This document shows, one piece after another, positions 1 through 9,827 of a stretch of 64,000 bases of DNA. Under the pieces are notes generated by a model, which was not told the DNA's origin, searched no databases, and was given only the letters and a program-made list of their open reading frames with translations. The stretch comes from Candidatus Sumerlaea chitinivorans (GTDB lineage: Bacteria; Sumerlaeota; Sumerlaeia; Sumerlaeales; Sumerlaeaceae), in the NCBI GenBank assembly GCA_003290465.1, contig CP030759.1, positions 3,100,001 through 3,164,000 of the forward strand. Direction: 5' to 3'. Position 1 is the first letter of the stretch. Each line of letters opens with the position of its first letter. Both the position numbers and the translations under genes were made by a program.

Positions 1-324
1 GGGTATTTCCTTGCTTCCACCAATGCCGAATTCGCTTATCGACTAAAGCACCCGGACGTTCGGCCGACCGGCTGGCGGAGATGGCTTGAGCGTGTCGTTG
101 GAACCTCTCGCGCGCCGGGGCTCCTGCGGGACATCGACGACTCGATGCCAGATCCCAACATGCGGTGGTTTGTGCCGGAGACAGTTTATCGGATGGTATT
201 CCAGCCGAAACGTTATACCGTCCAGCTTTGCTCGCGCTATTTACGAGTGGTTGCCTATGTGCCGTGCGGCCTCGACGGTTTCCAAGACCTGATTGTTTGC
301 CAAAAGCCGAAAACTGGCGTCTGA
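1..324 (+). CDS. C-terminal fragment of an unidentified protein
   Basis: Frame 1 is open from the first base of the window to a TGA at 322-324 and gives 107 residues with ordinary coding composition; the gene starts before the window. The fragment has a basic, Trp/Arg-rich middle (GWRRWLERVVGTSRAPG, roughly residues 25-41), an acidic stretch (RDIDDSMPDPN) and a last segment ending DGFQDLIVCQKPKTGV. A terminal beta-strand followed by a short hydrophobic strand of the form DLIVCQKP would suit the end of a class I SAM-dependent methyltransferase, but this is only an impression from a short piece and no catalytic motif is in view. It lies 159 bases upstream of, and on the same strand as, the SGNH hydrolase gene. 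Confidence 0.6.
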   Translation, partial: GYFLASTNAEFAYRLKHPDVRPTGWRRWLERVVGTSRAPGLLRDIDDSMPDPNMRWFVPETVYRMVFQPKRYTVQLCSRYLRVVAYVPCGLDGFQDLIVCQKPKTGV

Positions 325-483
325 GGCACGCGCTGAGGGCTAGCGACCTTCGCAAGTTTTTCGACCGACAAAAAGCGCCAGCAAGTTAGATAGCGCTTGA
401 AATAATTCGAGCCCTCTAAGCCGGATGCACTCAACAAAGAATTCGTAGATCGAGAGAAATCTGTTGGGAGGAGAGAGAACTCC

Positions 484-1608
484 ATGGGTGTCCGAAAAGC
501 TCAGAAGGTTGCGGTTGGAGTCGCTGCAGTTCATTTGGCATGTCTGGGGCAACCCGCCATGGGAGGGAGTGTAACGCCCCTGCCGCTGTCCGCAGCGGAT
601 CGTCCCGCGACCTCATCGTTTGCGTGGTACGATGCGCGCCTGCTTACGGTGGAGGGGAAGGGCTACAATGACACGGAGCAATTCTGGCAACGTCTTCCCG
701 CGCGAGCCAAGGGTAAAGTGCCGCCCGCGGTGTGGGATCTCAGCAAGCACACAGCGGGCATCTGTGTACGGTTCGTTACCGATTCTACGACTATCGCCGC
801 GGAATGGGATGGAGTCACGGCCCTGAAAATGAACCACATGGCTTTCAGCGGAAGTGCTGGGCTGGATCTTTATCGGCGAACGGGGCGGGGTTGGCGATAC
901 GTGGCCACGGGTCGGCCTCAGGATCATCGTACCTCTCAGGTGCTCATCTCGAAAGCGCCTGCGGGCTTCTCGGAGTATCTCCTGCACCTACCGCCATACC
1001 ATCCCACCACGAGCTTGCGGATTGGCATTGATCCCGCTGCCAAACTGGCCCCCGCTGCCCCTCGTTCCCCAGAGCGAGCCAAGCCCATTGTGTTTTACGG
1101 CACGAGCATTACCCAAGGCGGGTGTGCCTCGCGTGCGGGCATGGGGCATGTGATGATTCTCGGCCGATGGCTCGATCGTCCAGTGATCAACTTAGGCTTT
1201 TCCGGTTCCGGCAAAGGCGAGCCGGAGGTATTGGACCTCGTCAATGAGCTCGACGCCGCGGTCTTTGTTCTCGAGCCTCTTCCAAATATGACAACCGAGC
1301 AGGTGCGCGAGCGTCTCCCGATGTGGGTCGAGAAGCTGCGGACCAACCATCCGCAAACGCCGATTCTGCTCGTTGAGAACCCCCTGAAATCGCGCCGGGA
1401 TGAGCAGAATCGTGCACTCCAAAAGGTGTTTGCTGACGCGCGTAAGAAAGGAATCGCGCGTCTTTATTTGCTTCCAGCGGACAAACAGCTCGCCGGCCGC
1501 GAAGAGGGCACAGTGGACGGCGTGCATCCCACGGACTTAGGGTTTGTCCGTATGGCGGAATGCTATGCGCCGGTACTTCGGCGCCTGCTGTCGCTGAGCG
1601 GCGAGTAA
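484..1608 (+). CDS. Secreted SGNH/GDSL-type esterase with N-terminal beta-sandwich domain
   Basis: A 374-residue protein starting at an ATG 8 bases after a GGGAGGAGAGAG ribosome site. A signal-peptide-like segment occupies about residues 1-28. A beta-sandwich follows (about 45-180) and carries SAGLDLYRR, the GxDLY motif of a domain that precedes many SGNH hydrolases. The catalytic domain begins with FYGTSITQGG, placing the nucleophile at Ser208. Block II is NLGFSGSGKGE, block III appears as LEPLPNMT, and the Asp-His pair is in DGVHPTDLG (Asp345, His348), so the triad is intact. The family removes acyl groups from glycans or other esters. Substrate cannot be read from sequence; an extracytoplasmic carbohydrate esterase is the likeliest role. 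It converges with the jag gene downstream and has no obvious operon partner except perhaps the truncated gene upstream. Confidence 0.9.
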   Translation: MGVRKAQKVAVGVAAVHLACLGQPAMGGSVTPLPLSAADRPATSSFAWYDARLLTVEGKGYNDTEQFWQRLPARAKGKVPPAVWDLSKHTAGICVRFVTDSTTIAAEWDGVTALKMNHMAFSGSAGLDLYRRTGRGWRYVATGRPQDHRTSQVLISKAPAGFSEYLLHLPPYHPTTSLRIGIDPAAKLAPAAPRSPERAKPIVFYGTSITQGGCASRAGMGHVMILGRWLDRPVINLGFSGSGKGEPEVLDLVNELDAAVFVLEPLPNMTTEQVRERLPMWVEKLRTNHPQTPILLVENPLKSRRDEQNRALQKVFADARKKGIARLYLLPADKQLAGREEGTVDGVHPTDLGFVRMAECYAPVLRRLLSLSGE

Positions 1609-1677
1609 GCCGTCCGCAAAACGATTGCAGGGAAGGCGCTTTCGATCCAGGATAAGGGTGCTCTTCGCGCTCCCTTA

Positions 1678-1691
1678 GCCCCGATCGGGGC
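1678..1691. repeat. 14-bp perfect palindrome between convergent genes
   Basis: GCCCCGATCGGGGC is a perfect palindrome lying between the stop of the SGNH hydrolase gene (1608) and the stop of jag (1763). It has no loop and no following T-run, so it is a poor intrinsic terminator. It may form a cruciform or be a protein site. Confidence 0.35.
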
Positions 1692-1762
1692 GATACTACA
1701 TTTAGGTGATCGCCGCGGAGTGTCTGCTGCGGCGCTCTATATTTATTGGCGAGTCCACCGGC

Positions 1763-2602
1763 TCACGAGTTGGGCTGTGAGGGAGAATCCGGCGAGGGGT
1801 TCTCACCCCCTGATTCAGAGTCCGCGGTTCCATTCCGCGCTGGTTGGCCCGAGGACTGCTGGAACTCTCGTCGCCCTTCGTGGGAGCCTCGCGAGCGCGG
1901 GTCATTGCGGCGCATCGGCCGCCGACCACGAATCACCCCCTTGGGTGGGGGAGCCCCTTGCTCGGGGGTGATTACGACCCGCCGGTTTCCCTCTTCACCC
2001 CGGCTAATGGTGTGCACACCGCGGAAGCCCCGTAGGGCCAGATGAATGATTTTGCGATCGCTGGGCGGCATGGGTTTGAGCGCGATTTCACGGCCCGTCC
2101 GCACCACCCGCTTTGCCGTCCGCCGGGCAAGTTCCTCCAGCTTTGTATAATGCCTTTCTCGGTAGTTTTCGGAGTCCACAATCAGGGGGACAATTTCCCG
2201 CCCCCCTTTCATAACAATGCGGTTGAGGACGTACTGTAAGGCATCGAGGTTCTGCCCATTTTTGCCGATAATGAGTGAGCCATCGCCTTTGGAGATGATA
2301 TTGAGGGTAAGGCCGCGGCGCTTGGTGAGCGCTTCCACGTGCGCCTCAATTCCCATGAGTTCAAGGATCCGCTCTAAGTGGCGCTTCGCGTGGTCGAGAA
2401 GAACGTCCATTTTGATGCGGAAACGCACCGTGACTCCCGGCAAAGGCTCTGCTCCCGGCAAGGTGTCGTCGTGGGCTTCCTCAAGTTGCTCGATTTCCAC
2501 GGCATCGGCTGGGACTCCCAACTGACGCATTCCTTCCGCAACTGCTTCTTCGTAAGTGTTTGCTGAAATCGTTAGGTCTGGAATCTTGAGTTCGTCGTTC
2601 AT
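1763..2602 (-). CDS. jag: Jag/KhpB-type RNA-binding protein (Jag-N, KH, R3H)
   Basis: A 279-residue cytoplasmic protein. Residues 1-55 resemble the Jag N-terminal domain (YEEAVAEGMRQLGVPADAV). About 75-150 form a KH domain with the GxxG loop in SLIIGKNGQNLDALQYVLN. About 155-215 form an R3H domain with the core SDRKIIHLAL followed by GVHTISRGEEGNRRVVI. The last 65 residues are a disordered Arg/Ser/Pro-rich tail not found in short family members. In other bacteria Jag binds RNA, is tied to cell-division and wall-synthesis control, and is often encoded beside yidC/rnpA; that neighbourhood is absent here, so the gene stands alone. The ribosome site ahead of the ATG is weak. Confidence 0.93.
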   Translation of the reverse strand: MNDELKIPDLTISANTYEEAVAEGMRQLGVPADAVEIEQLEEAHDDTLPGAEPLPGVTVRFRIKMDVLLDHAKRHLERILELMGIEAHVEALTKRRGLTLNIISKGDGSLIIGKNGQNLDALQYVLNRIVMKGGREIVPLIVDSENYRERHYTKLEELARRTAKRVVRTGREIALKPMPPSDRKIIHLALRGFRGVHTISRGEEGNRRVVITPEQGAPPPKGVIRGRRPMRRNDPRSRGSHEGRREFQQSSGQPARNGTADSESGGENPSPDSPSQPNS

Positions 2603-2949
2603 GCCTGACTCTCTGACTTCATTCTTAGTGTTCGAGTTTCATCGTTTCACAGTTTGTGTGACGCTTCCTATACGAAACTTTGCCACAAAGTCACATTTTC
2701 GTGTTACGAATACCCCGTCTATCCTTTTCAATCTTCAGAAATAAAATGTCCGAACTTGGTTCCCGAAAGAGCGAAAATTCTGAATCGGGATTCGGAAAGA
2801 CCCAAGTTGATTGCTTCAGATATCTTGTGCTTTCTTATTTTAACGACCATTGAGTCACGATCCATGCCTTCCTGACGGTCCTTCGGTATCTTTGGAAACA
2901 CCCTTGGGAATGCCGGTTTTCGCGGAATAAATAGGCATGCAACTTTCGG
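2603..2949. other. Intergenic region, 347 bp, no gene seen
   Basis: An AT-richer gap upstream of jag and downstream of the ACT-domain gene, both on the minus strand. It should hold the jag promoter. AACTTGG (about 2754-2760) and CCAAGTT (about 2802-2808) are inverted copies of each other. I find no convincing open frame, tRNA or terminator. Confidence 0.5.
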
Positions 2950-3513
2950 TTAGCTCCCGCCTGCGGCAAGTTCAATATCGATATTTTCGCGTAACCCCAA
3001 TTCACCAAGTTCTGCGCGCAACGCCGGGATGTTCACCTCTGCCGGCACATCCACCACCATCTCGACATGAAAGATAGGCGCGCCGCTAAATGGTGCGTGG
3101 CCTGTATGCGTGACAAGCGAGACAATGTTTGCGCGCTTCCGGCAGAGGGTTTTCGAAATGGAATAAACAATGCCCGGGTGATCGAGACTTGTGGCCTTCA
3201 GCACATAACGCAGCATGGCGGGCGCTACTGCTGCGGGAGCCTCCCGAGTCGGTTTTAGGTAGACACATTGACCGGTACGGGCTTCGAAGGCGTCACGCGT
3301 CGCTTCCAAATCGGACAGAAGGCTGGGAGGGCCGGCAACAAGGATCAAGCCAGCAAAGTCGCCGCCAAGCTGTGCCATTCGGCTCTCCACTATGTTTCCC
3401 CCATGGTTCAAAAACCATTCTGCTAATTCCTCAACCAAACCCGGGCGGTCCTCGCCGACGCTCGTGACAAGAACGTAGGCTTGTGAGGCGCTCTTATCTA
3501 CCGCTTTGTTCAT
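2950..3513 (-). CDS. Double ACT-domain regulatory protein (GcvR-like)
   Basis: A 187-residue protein taken from the ATG at 3513, which starts MNKAVDKSASQAYVL; an upstream in-frame start would add 21 residues that do not fit the fold. Two ACT domains follow each other. The first is about 12-85 (VTSVGEDRPGLVEELAEWF, a typical ligand-binding GxxDRPGL turn) and the second about 98-180 (KATSLDHPGIVYSISKTL). This layout matches GcvR and related small-molecule-sensing regulators that have no DNA-binding domain of their own. Such proteins usually bind amino acids and act through a partner, and the partner is not encoded here. The gene diverges from the large hydrolase gene at 3813. Confidence 0.85.
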   Translation of the reverse strand: MNKAVDKSASQAYVLVTSVGEDRPGLVEELAEWFLNHGGNIVESRMAQLGGDFAGLILVAGPPSLLSDLEATRDAFEARTGQCVYLKPTREAPAAVAPAMLRYVLKATSLDHPGIVYSISKTLCRKRANIVSLVTHTGHAPFSGAPIFHVEMVVDVPAEVNIPALRAELGELGLRENIDIELAAGGS

Positions 3514-3812
3514 CGCTATCCTGGCTTTCGTGTGTACTCTACTCTTTTGGTAGTAAGTTTGGCGGATCCCCCACAAGGATTTTTTGTCCCGAAGATTGCT
3601 GCCCGATGGGAGTGAGCGTTCGACAACCCAATTTGGCAGAAAGAACGAGGACGCGATTGGGCAAGTGGCCGAGAATTCGATGTGCCTTAGAACTGGCTGG
3701 GGGCCAAATTTCCCATTCCTCCCAACGGGCCTTACGGTTGCTCTTGCTTTTTGAAACTATGTGCCGATTTAGGTTGGCGAGGGTAAGCAAACTCTGTGTG
3801 GGAGAAGTTGGG
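3514..3812. other. Divergent intergenic region, 299 bp
   Basis: Separates the ACT-domain gene (minus) from the large exported hydrolase gene (plus), so it should contain both promoters. The only clear signal is the ribosome site GGAG at 3801-3804, eight bases before the ATG at 3813. The plus frame stays open through this region from 3483, but the extra 110 residues look non-coding and precede a clean signal peptide. Confidence 0.5.
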
Positions 3813-6800
3813 ATGGGTTGCCGCTTCTTGAGTCAACGTTTCTTGGGCATCGTCGCCGCATTTCTCTTTGCGATCGGGGCAAGCTGGGCACGGTCCCCCG
3901 AATATCGCGTCATGTGGGTGTCGCGCTTTGAGTGGCCGAACGCTGACGAGGCCACGGCCAAAGCCAACATTGATAACATTATGCAACAGCTTGCCGACAA
4001 CGGGTTCAATGCGGTGTTGTTTCAGGTGCGCGGGCAGTGCGACGTGCATTACCCCTCCCCATACGAACCGTGGGCCAGTACTTACGGTTGGACAAATCCC
4101 GGGTGGGACCCGTTGGCCTATGCGATCCAAGCTGCCCATGCGCGAGGCTTAGAATTCCACGCTTATATCAACACGCACACACTCGCGCAGCAAATCCCCC
4201 CTGCAAACACGACTCCCCAACACCCCTACAATCTCCACGGGCCGAACGTCCCTCTGGAGCAGAGCTGGTTAATTCGCGACACTTCAGGCGCGACGCTTGT
4301 CACCGACAATTACTACTGGATCAGTCCTGGGATTCCCGAGGCGAGCTGGTGGGTGCGCCGCGCCATCATGCATGTCGTGGAAAACTACGATGTGGATGGC
4401 GTGCACTTTGACCGCATCCGCACGCCGGGCCCGGGTTTTAGCTACGATCCGATAACGGTCGCGCGTTTCAATGGCGAGGGCAACCCCGATAACTTGGCGT
4501 GGGCGGACTTTATGCGCAGTCAGATAACTCGCGATTTGCGCAACATCTATGGGGAGATCCAGTGGAAGAAGAAAAAAGTCAAAGTCTCAGCGGCACCCTT
4601 TGGCATCGTTTATAAGGATGCGACCACCAGCTACCAAGGTACGGGAACCCAGAGCTACCATCAGTGGTATCAGGACAGTTGGGGATGGTTGGCCGCGCAT
4701 GTTATGGATTTTATTGTTCCCCAAATCTATTGGGAAGTGGGGAGTTCTCATCCGTTCGAAGCCCTGCTCAACGACTGGCAGCAGCATCGAGCTGGAAGAT
4801 TCATTGTCGCGGGAAGCACCACAAATGGCGGCACAAAGGCGGCTTCTTCGCTGTTAGCAGAGTATCAGCAGACGGTTCTCCAAAATGCCGCGGGGCACTG
4901 CATATTCTCGGTCAGCTCCATGGGACCCTACTGGAGCACGTTTGCCACAGGGCCGTACGCGCAGCCAGCGGCCATCCCCGATATGCCGTGGAAGAGTGCG
5001 CCGACGACAGGCAACATCGTCGGGTACGTTCGGGACAAGTTTGGCTATCCCGTTCTCGATGCGCGTGTGAAGCGAAGCGGTGATTCTTACACTTATCTCT
5101 CCGCGTTCGATGGATTTTTTGCAATTCTGGAAGTTCCAACGAGCGTGCCCATAACGCTCACCGCCACAAAAGCTGGCAAGGGCAGTGCGGTGCTTAACGG
5201 TATTCAGGTACAAGCCGGCGAGACGACCGTCGTCACGCTCACTCTGAGTTTTCGTACTGCTTCTCTGAGGTTTGATAAATCGCAATACACCTTCCAGGAA
5301 CTGGTTCGCGTCACGTTGGTGGATGATGACCTCTCCGGTGCTGGATCGGTCCCGATTGTTGTGCGCAGTACGAGCGAACCTACGGGCGAAACGGTAATGC
5401 TTGAAGAGGCGACCACTGCGGGAGTTTTCCAAGGCAGTGTTCTCTTGCGGTCGGTCGGGGCGCCTGTCCGGAATGGCGTTCTCCGTGTAGCCGCTGGTGA
5501 CACGATTTCGGCGGAGTACTTCGATCCGGACGATGGCTCCGGAAATCCAACGACTGCAACCGCAACGGCCACAGTGGTAGCCCCTCAAGACATTATTCTC
5601 GAAAGCCGGCGGGCAGATGGAACACTCACCCCATCGCCAGCCTACCAAGAAGTGCCCACGTCTACGAGCGCTTGGGCCAACACCACGGCGAAGAGTCTGG
5701 CGCCCGGGCTTGTCGCGCCGGGCAGCCGATTTGTTGGCACTGGATCCCTGGGGGCGTACGCGGTTTGGCGTCCCAATCTCCCGGTTGACGGCTATTACAA
5801 CGTTTACATCACGCTCGCAAATGCTTCGCGCGGCCCGAACAACTACTCGCCGGGCGCAAGTTTCGAAATGACGCAAGAGGGAGATGCTCCCGTTACAGGG
5901 ACCTTCGACCTCTCCAAGACCAATACTGAGCTCACGGATAAGTGGTACTTGCTTGCCTCAGAGGTGAGCCTTGGTCGAGGCAATTTGAATTCGTTGACCA
6001 TAAGGAATAACAACCCGAACTCCGCTTCTAACCAACGCTTCTGCATGGACGCGGTGAAGTTTGTGTTTGTGCGTGAGCGAGAAGCGAATCTTGGCACCGT
6101 GAGGTTCGACGCGCCCGTTTACCGCGGTGACGCACGGCCACGCATCACGCTCGTGGACGATGGTCTTGCGGGCCAAGGCAATGTGGCTGTAAGCGTCGCG
6201 AGCACCACTGAGCAGACCAGCGAAACCATCCTGTTACCTGAAACGGCCCTCGCAGGAGTTTTTGAAGGTTGGGTGCAGTTAGCGGTGGGTGACCCAAATC
6301 CCGGCGATGGTGTGCTTCAGGTGCACGATGGGGACCAGATCACAGTTGCGTATCTGGATGCGGACAACGGATCTGGTTCTTCGCAACTCATCACCGCCAC
6401 GGCGATGGTGGATGCGCGTCCTCCCCACATTTCAGAGGTTACTGTGGAAATGCTCGACCCCATAACGGCGCGTGTCACCTTCCTCGCGGATGAGCTTAGC
6501 TCAGCGGTAGTGGAGTATGGAACAGCCTGCGGCGAGTTTAGCGGATCGGTCTCAAGCGGGGCATCTGCCTATTCGCACAATGTGCTCTTATCGCCGTTAC
6601 TACCGACTACCACGTACTACTTCCGCATCATCGCGAGCGACGAAGTGCAAAACGTGAGTGTGAGTGACAACGGCGGCGCCTGTTACTCGTTTCACACGCC
6701 CGAACTACCGTTCGGATTAGATGAGCACTTTGATAGTGACCCCGTTGCATGGAACGCCACAGGCCTGTGGCATTTGGTTGGAGTCGGCAATCCGTGTGCG

Positions 6801-9569
6801 ACACCTGCGACGCCGCCCAGAGCATATTACTATGGGCGTGACGACACCTGTACCTATAACACGGGTTCCGTGAATATGGGAACTTTGAGTTCTCCGCCGT
6901 TCGTGGTTCCGCCCCTTGGGGAACTCTCATTTTCCTCGATCGAGAAGACTGAAGGCAACAGCGCGTGGGACACCCGGAAAGTGTTTCTGAATTCGATCTC
7001 AACGGGAGAGCGTGTCTTAGTGCATCAATCCGGCGCGCAGGCCCCGTCATGGACGACGATAGGTCCCATCTCCTTGGAGGATTATGCCGGACAAGTCGTT
7101 TTCCTCGAGTTCGAATTCAATACCGTGGACAGCCTCTTCAACGACTATTTGGGATGGGCTATTGACGACGTGGTTGTCACCAGCGCGGACAAACTGCGGG
7201 TTGAGCCCAGCGAGGATTTCCTCTCTTGGGGCAACGAGGGCGGCCCATTTCATCCTCCAGCCAAAACCTATTGGCTTGCGAACGAGGGCGATGTTGCCGT
7301 GAGCTGGACAACTACCGCGACCGCCAATTGGCTCGCGTTTTCACCCGCAGAAGGGGTTTTGGATCCCGGAGCTTCGACGACGGTGACGGTTCTGCTCGCC
7401 CCCCCTGCAACCGCATTGCCAACAGGGCTCCATGAGGCCACTTTCGCATTTACGAATGTGGCCTCGAATTGGCCACGAGAGCGCTGCGCTGTGCTCCTCA
7501 TTGCGAATCCGCCCGCGGCGCCGTCGGAGCTTACGGTGACCGATCGCACCCGAACCAGCATCTCACTTGCTTGGCTCGACCAAGCCGACGACGAAACGAC
7601 CTACATCGTTGAGCGGGACACCGGCGAGGGTTTTGAGTTGCTGGCTGAACTTCCAGCAAACGCAACGACGTTTACCGACGCAGGATTGTCTCCCGCGACC
7701 TGCGTCCGTTACCGCGTGGCGGCCCAAAATCCCTATGGCAGCTCACCTTATTCAAACGAAGTGGACGCCTGCACTCTACCAGCGATTCCGCAGACACCGA
7801 CAGGTCTGGCTGCGGTAAGTGTCACGCAAACCCAAGTTGTGCTGACTTGGGAGGACAACTCGGACAACGAGACAGGATTCCGAATCCAGCGGGACAGCGG
7901 AAGCGGATTCTCAACCATCGGAGAAGTTTCAGCGGATACGACAAGCTTCACGGATGATGGGCTGGAGCCAGACTCGCTTGTGCGCTACCGTGTGTGTGCC
8001 TTCAACGAAAGTGGAGAATCGCCATACTCGGAGGAGTTGGAGGTTCGGACGTTGCCAAATCCGCCCGCAGCTCCCACCAATTTCAGCGCTCAGGCTCAGC
8101 CCGGCGGTACGGTGCACCTGACCTGGACGGATCAAGCGACAAACGAATCGAATTTCGAACTCGAGTATCGGAACGGCGAGAATTCATTTATGCCGCTTGC
8201 CACGCTGGCAGCCGATTCAACCTCGTGGCACCACGTGGGTGCACCGGGCTCGGCGCGCCTTTGCTACCGCATACGTGCGGTCAATGCTGGAGGTGCCTCG
8301 GATTGGTCGGAAGTTTCATGTGTCGTAACCCCGCAACTCAGTGATTTCGAGACTGGGGCGGAGGGATGGTCACTTGTCGGTGTGCCCGATGCGAACGTTT
8401 GGGGGGATCACGATCCCGCTACGGGTGCATTGCGTCTCACGGCGCGGGCTGCAAACTCTCCGCGCATTCTTGGGTGGCAATCACCGCGGCTTCCGATCTC
8501 CGAAGATCCGGCGACGATCTATCGGTTCAAAGCATTCGTGTATCGAACTGGTCAGACGGATTCGAACGACCAACGCCAAGTTCCCAACCTCCGCCTGCGC
8601 TGTGCTGTGCGCTATTCGATCAATAGTATGCTTGAGCTCTTCTTCCACAACGCGGCTGATCCGGCTTCCGATCCAGATATGCTCGCAAATCTGCCCTCCA
8701 CGGATCCTGCCAATCCGAGCATTTATCGCGTGGATTTGGACTTGGTAGACGTGCCGTACCTGCATCCAAGCATTCATCCTGAAGAAGGTGTTCAGGCGAT
8801 GTTCGAAATGTACGCGCTTGAACCTCAGGAGAATGGCTCCGTTGCACTCACCGAAGCCGTGCTGCTTACGATGCCCGCTCCTTCGGAAGCTGAGCTTCGG
8901 CCTCTCAAAACCTACAAGACCACTTCACGCGACGCGGGAGATTTCAAGAACCCCACCATCCTGCGTTCTACGCTTTACGGCTCAAATCCGTTGCCATTGG
9001 TTTATGCTCGGACGCCTTTGGGCCTTGTTCTGGACACCACGCGGTGTTCCCACCAAGACATAGGCATCGCCGTGGCGGAAATCAGCGCGGGCAACGACCT
9101 GACGAAACGTGTGCGCGTCGAACCGGGAAAAACGTATCGCTTGCGCTGGCATGTCACGAGCCCGCGTGCCACAAACCTGCAAGCTCAGTTGCGCTTGCGG
9201 GCAAGAACTTTGCGTTTTGCCTGGTCCCAGAAATTCGAGTTGGGAGGGGCCTGGCCAACACCGACCTTGCCGGCGCAGACGATTGCGCAGCAAGCTTTGC
9301 CCGGCGTCGGTACCCTAAATCCCGACAAGCGTGGTGATGAGATTCCATCCCTGCGCGATGGTGGATGGTACACCATGTATTTCCATGCGCCGAATGTGGT
9401 GCCCGCGACGCAACCTCCGCCGGGATCGGCATCTTCTTCTCGGCGCGATCTGAAATGCGGTATTGACGTGATTGACACGATCAGTTGCGGCCCCGGAGCT
9501 GCACTCGAAGGTGGCCTCTATATCCTCGATGCTATCGAGATCGCCGACTTTGACATGCTGCCGGATTGA
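3813..9569 (+). CDS. Exported family-10-like glycoside hydrolase (GHL10) with multiple beta-sandwich and FN3 domains
   Basis: A 1918-residue protein. The ATG at 3813 is chosen because GGAG lies 8 bases upstream and a signal peptide follows (FLGIVAAFLFAIGASWA). Residues about 30-395 match the GHL10/YngK-type TIM barrel: YRVMWVSRFEW, FNAVLFQVRGQCDVHYPS, LEFHAYINTHTLA, VDGVHFDRIRTPG. Then come a carboxypeptidase-regulatory-like fold (about 398-470), two related beta-sandwiches (about 486-585 and 763-860, sharing RxTLVDD and ETxxLxEtxxAGVFxG), a Golvesin-like domain between them (about 592-755), an FN3-like segment (about 870-960), a MAM/jelly-roll-like segment (about 968-1125), a BACON-like segment (about 1127-1230) and three FN3 repeats (about 1231-1507). 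The last 400 residues are unassigned. The likely role is binding and cutting an extracellular or wall polysaccharide. Barrel catalytic acids were not assigned. No sorting signal is seen at the end. Confidence 0.88.
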   Translation: MGCRFLSQRFLGIVAAFLFAIGASWARSPEYRVMWVSRFEWPNADEATAKANIDNIMQQLADNGFNAVLFQVRGQCDVHYPSPYEPWASTYGWTNPGWDPLAYAIQAAHARGLEFHAYINTHTLAQQIPPANTTPQHPYNLHGPNVPLEQSWLIRDTSGATLVTDNYYWISPGIPEASWWVRRAIMHVVENYDVDGVHFDRIRTPGPGFSYDPITVARFNGEGNPDNLAWADFMRSQITRDLRNIYGEIQWKKKKVKVSAAPFGIVYKDATTSYQGTGTQSYHQWYQDSWGWLAAHVMDFIVPQIYWEVGSSHPFEALLNDWQQHRAGRFIVAGSTTNGGTKAASSLLAEYQQTVLQNAAGHCIFSVSSMGPYWSTFATGPYAQPAAIPDMPWKSAPTTGNIVGYVRDKFGYPVLDARVKRSGDSYTYLSAFDGFFAILEVPTSVPITLTATKAGKGSAVLNGIQVQAGETTVVTLTLSFRTASLRFDKSQYTFQELVRVTLVDDDLSGAGSVPIVVRSTSEPTGETVMLEEATTAGVFQGSVLLRSVGAPVRNGVLRVAAGDTISAEYFDPDDGSGNPTTATATATVVAPQDIILESRRADGTLTPSPAYQEVPTSTSAWANTTAKSLAPGLVAPGSRFVGTGSLGAYAVWRPNLPVDGYYNVYITLANASRGPNNYSPGASFEMTQEGDAPVTGTFDLSKTNTELTDKWYLLASEVSLGRGNLNSLTIRNNNPNSASNQRFCMDAVKFVFVREREANLGTVRFDAPVYRGDARPRITLVDDGLAGQGNVAVSVASTTEQTSETILLPETALAGVFEGWVQLAVGDPNPGDGVLQVHDGDQITVAYLDADNGSGSSQLITATAMVDARPPHISEVTVEMLDPITARVTFLADELSSAVVEYGTACGEFSGSVSSGASAYSHNVLLSPLLPTTTYYFRIIASDEVQNVSVSDNGGACYSFHTPELPFGLDEHFDSDPVAWNATGLWHLVGVGNPCATPATPPRAYYYGRDDTCTYNTGSVNMGTLSSPPFVVPPLGELSFSSIEKTEGNSAWDTRKVFLNSISTGERVLVHQSGAQAPSWTTIGPISLEDYAGQVVFLEFEFNTVDSLFNDYLGWAIDDVVVTSADKLRVEPSEDFLSWGNEGGPFHPPAKTYWLANEGDVAVSWTTTATANWLAFSPAEGVLDPGASTTVTVLLAPPATALPTGLHEATFAFTNVASNWPRERCAVLLIANPPAAPSELTVTDRTRTSISLAWLDQADDETTYIVERDTGEGFELLAELPANATTFTDAGLSPATCVRYRVAAQNPYGSSPYSNEVDACTLPAIPQTPTGLAAVSVTQTQVVLTWEDNSDNETGFRIQRDSGSGFSTIGEVSADTTSFTDDGLEPDSLVRYRVCAFNESGESPYSEELEVRTLPNPPAAPTNFSAQAQPGGTVHLTWTDQATNESNFELEYRNGENSFMPLATLAADSTSWHHVGAPGSARLCYRIRAVNAGGASDWSEVSCVVTPQLSDFETGAEGWSLVGVPDANVWGDHDPATGALRLTARAANSPRILGWQSPRLPISEDPATIYRFKAFVYRTGQTDSNDQRQVPNLRLRCAVRYSINSMLELFFHNAADPASDPDMLANLPSTDPANPSIYRVDLDLVDVPYLHPSIHPEEGVQAMFEMYALEPQENGSVALTEAVLLTMPAPSEAELRPLKTYKTTSRDAGDFKNPTILRSTLYGSNPLPLVYARTPLGLVLDTTRCSHQDIGIAVAEISAGNDLTKRVRVEPGKTYRLRWHVTSPRATNLQAQLRLRARTLRFAWSQKFELGGAWPTPTLPAQTIAQQALPGVGTLNPDKRGDEIPSLRDGGWYTMYFHAPNVVPATQPPPGSASSSRRDLKCGIDVIDTISCGPGAALEGGLYILDAIEIADFDMLPD

Positions 9570-9827
9570 GAAAGACGGGACTTAATCTTCTATGCCCGCA
9601 CGAGCGCAACGTGAACTCTGGACTTGCGGATCGCGCTGGTGACAGGAGAGTGCCGCTCTCGGGCGAGACAAGACCATAAACACTTTGGATCGCGTCGTGC
9701 GTATCCTTCACCACAAGTTGGCACAGCTTCGTCCCTGTGATGCCTTAGCTGGGGCCAGTGGACTTTCAAGCTTGCGACTATGGCGTGATCCAAACCACTG
9801 TAGGCCTCGAAAACGAGGAAAGGGAGC

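Noticed and set aside
4854-5876. A 340-codon minus-strand open frame within the exported hydrolase gene
   Set aside because: Arg-rich shadow of a supported coding region with no start signals.
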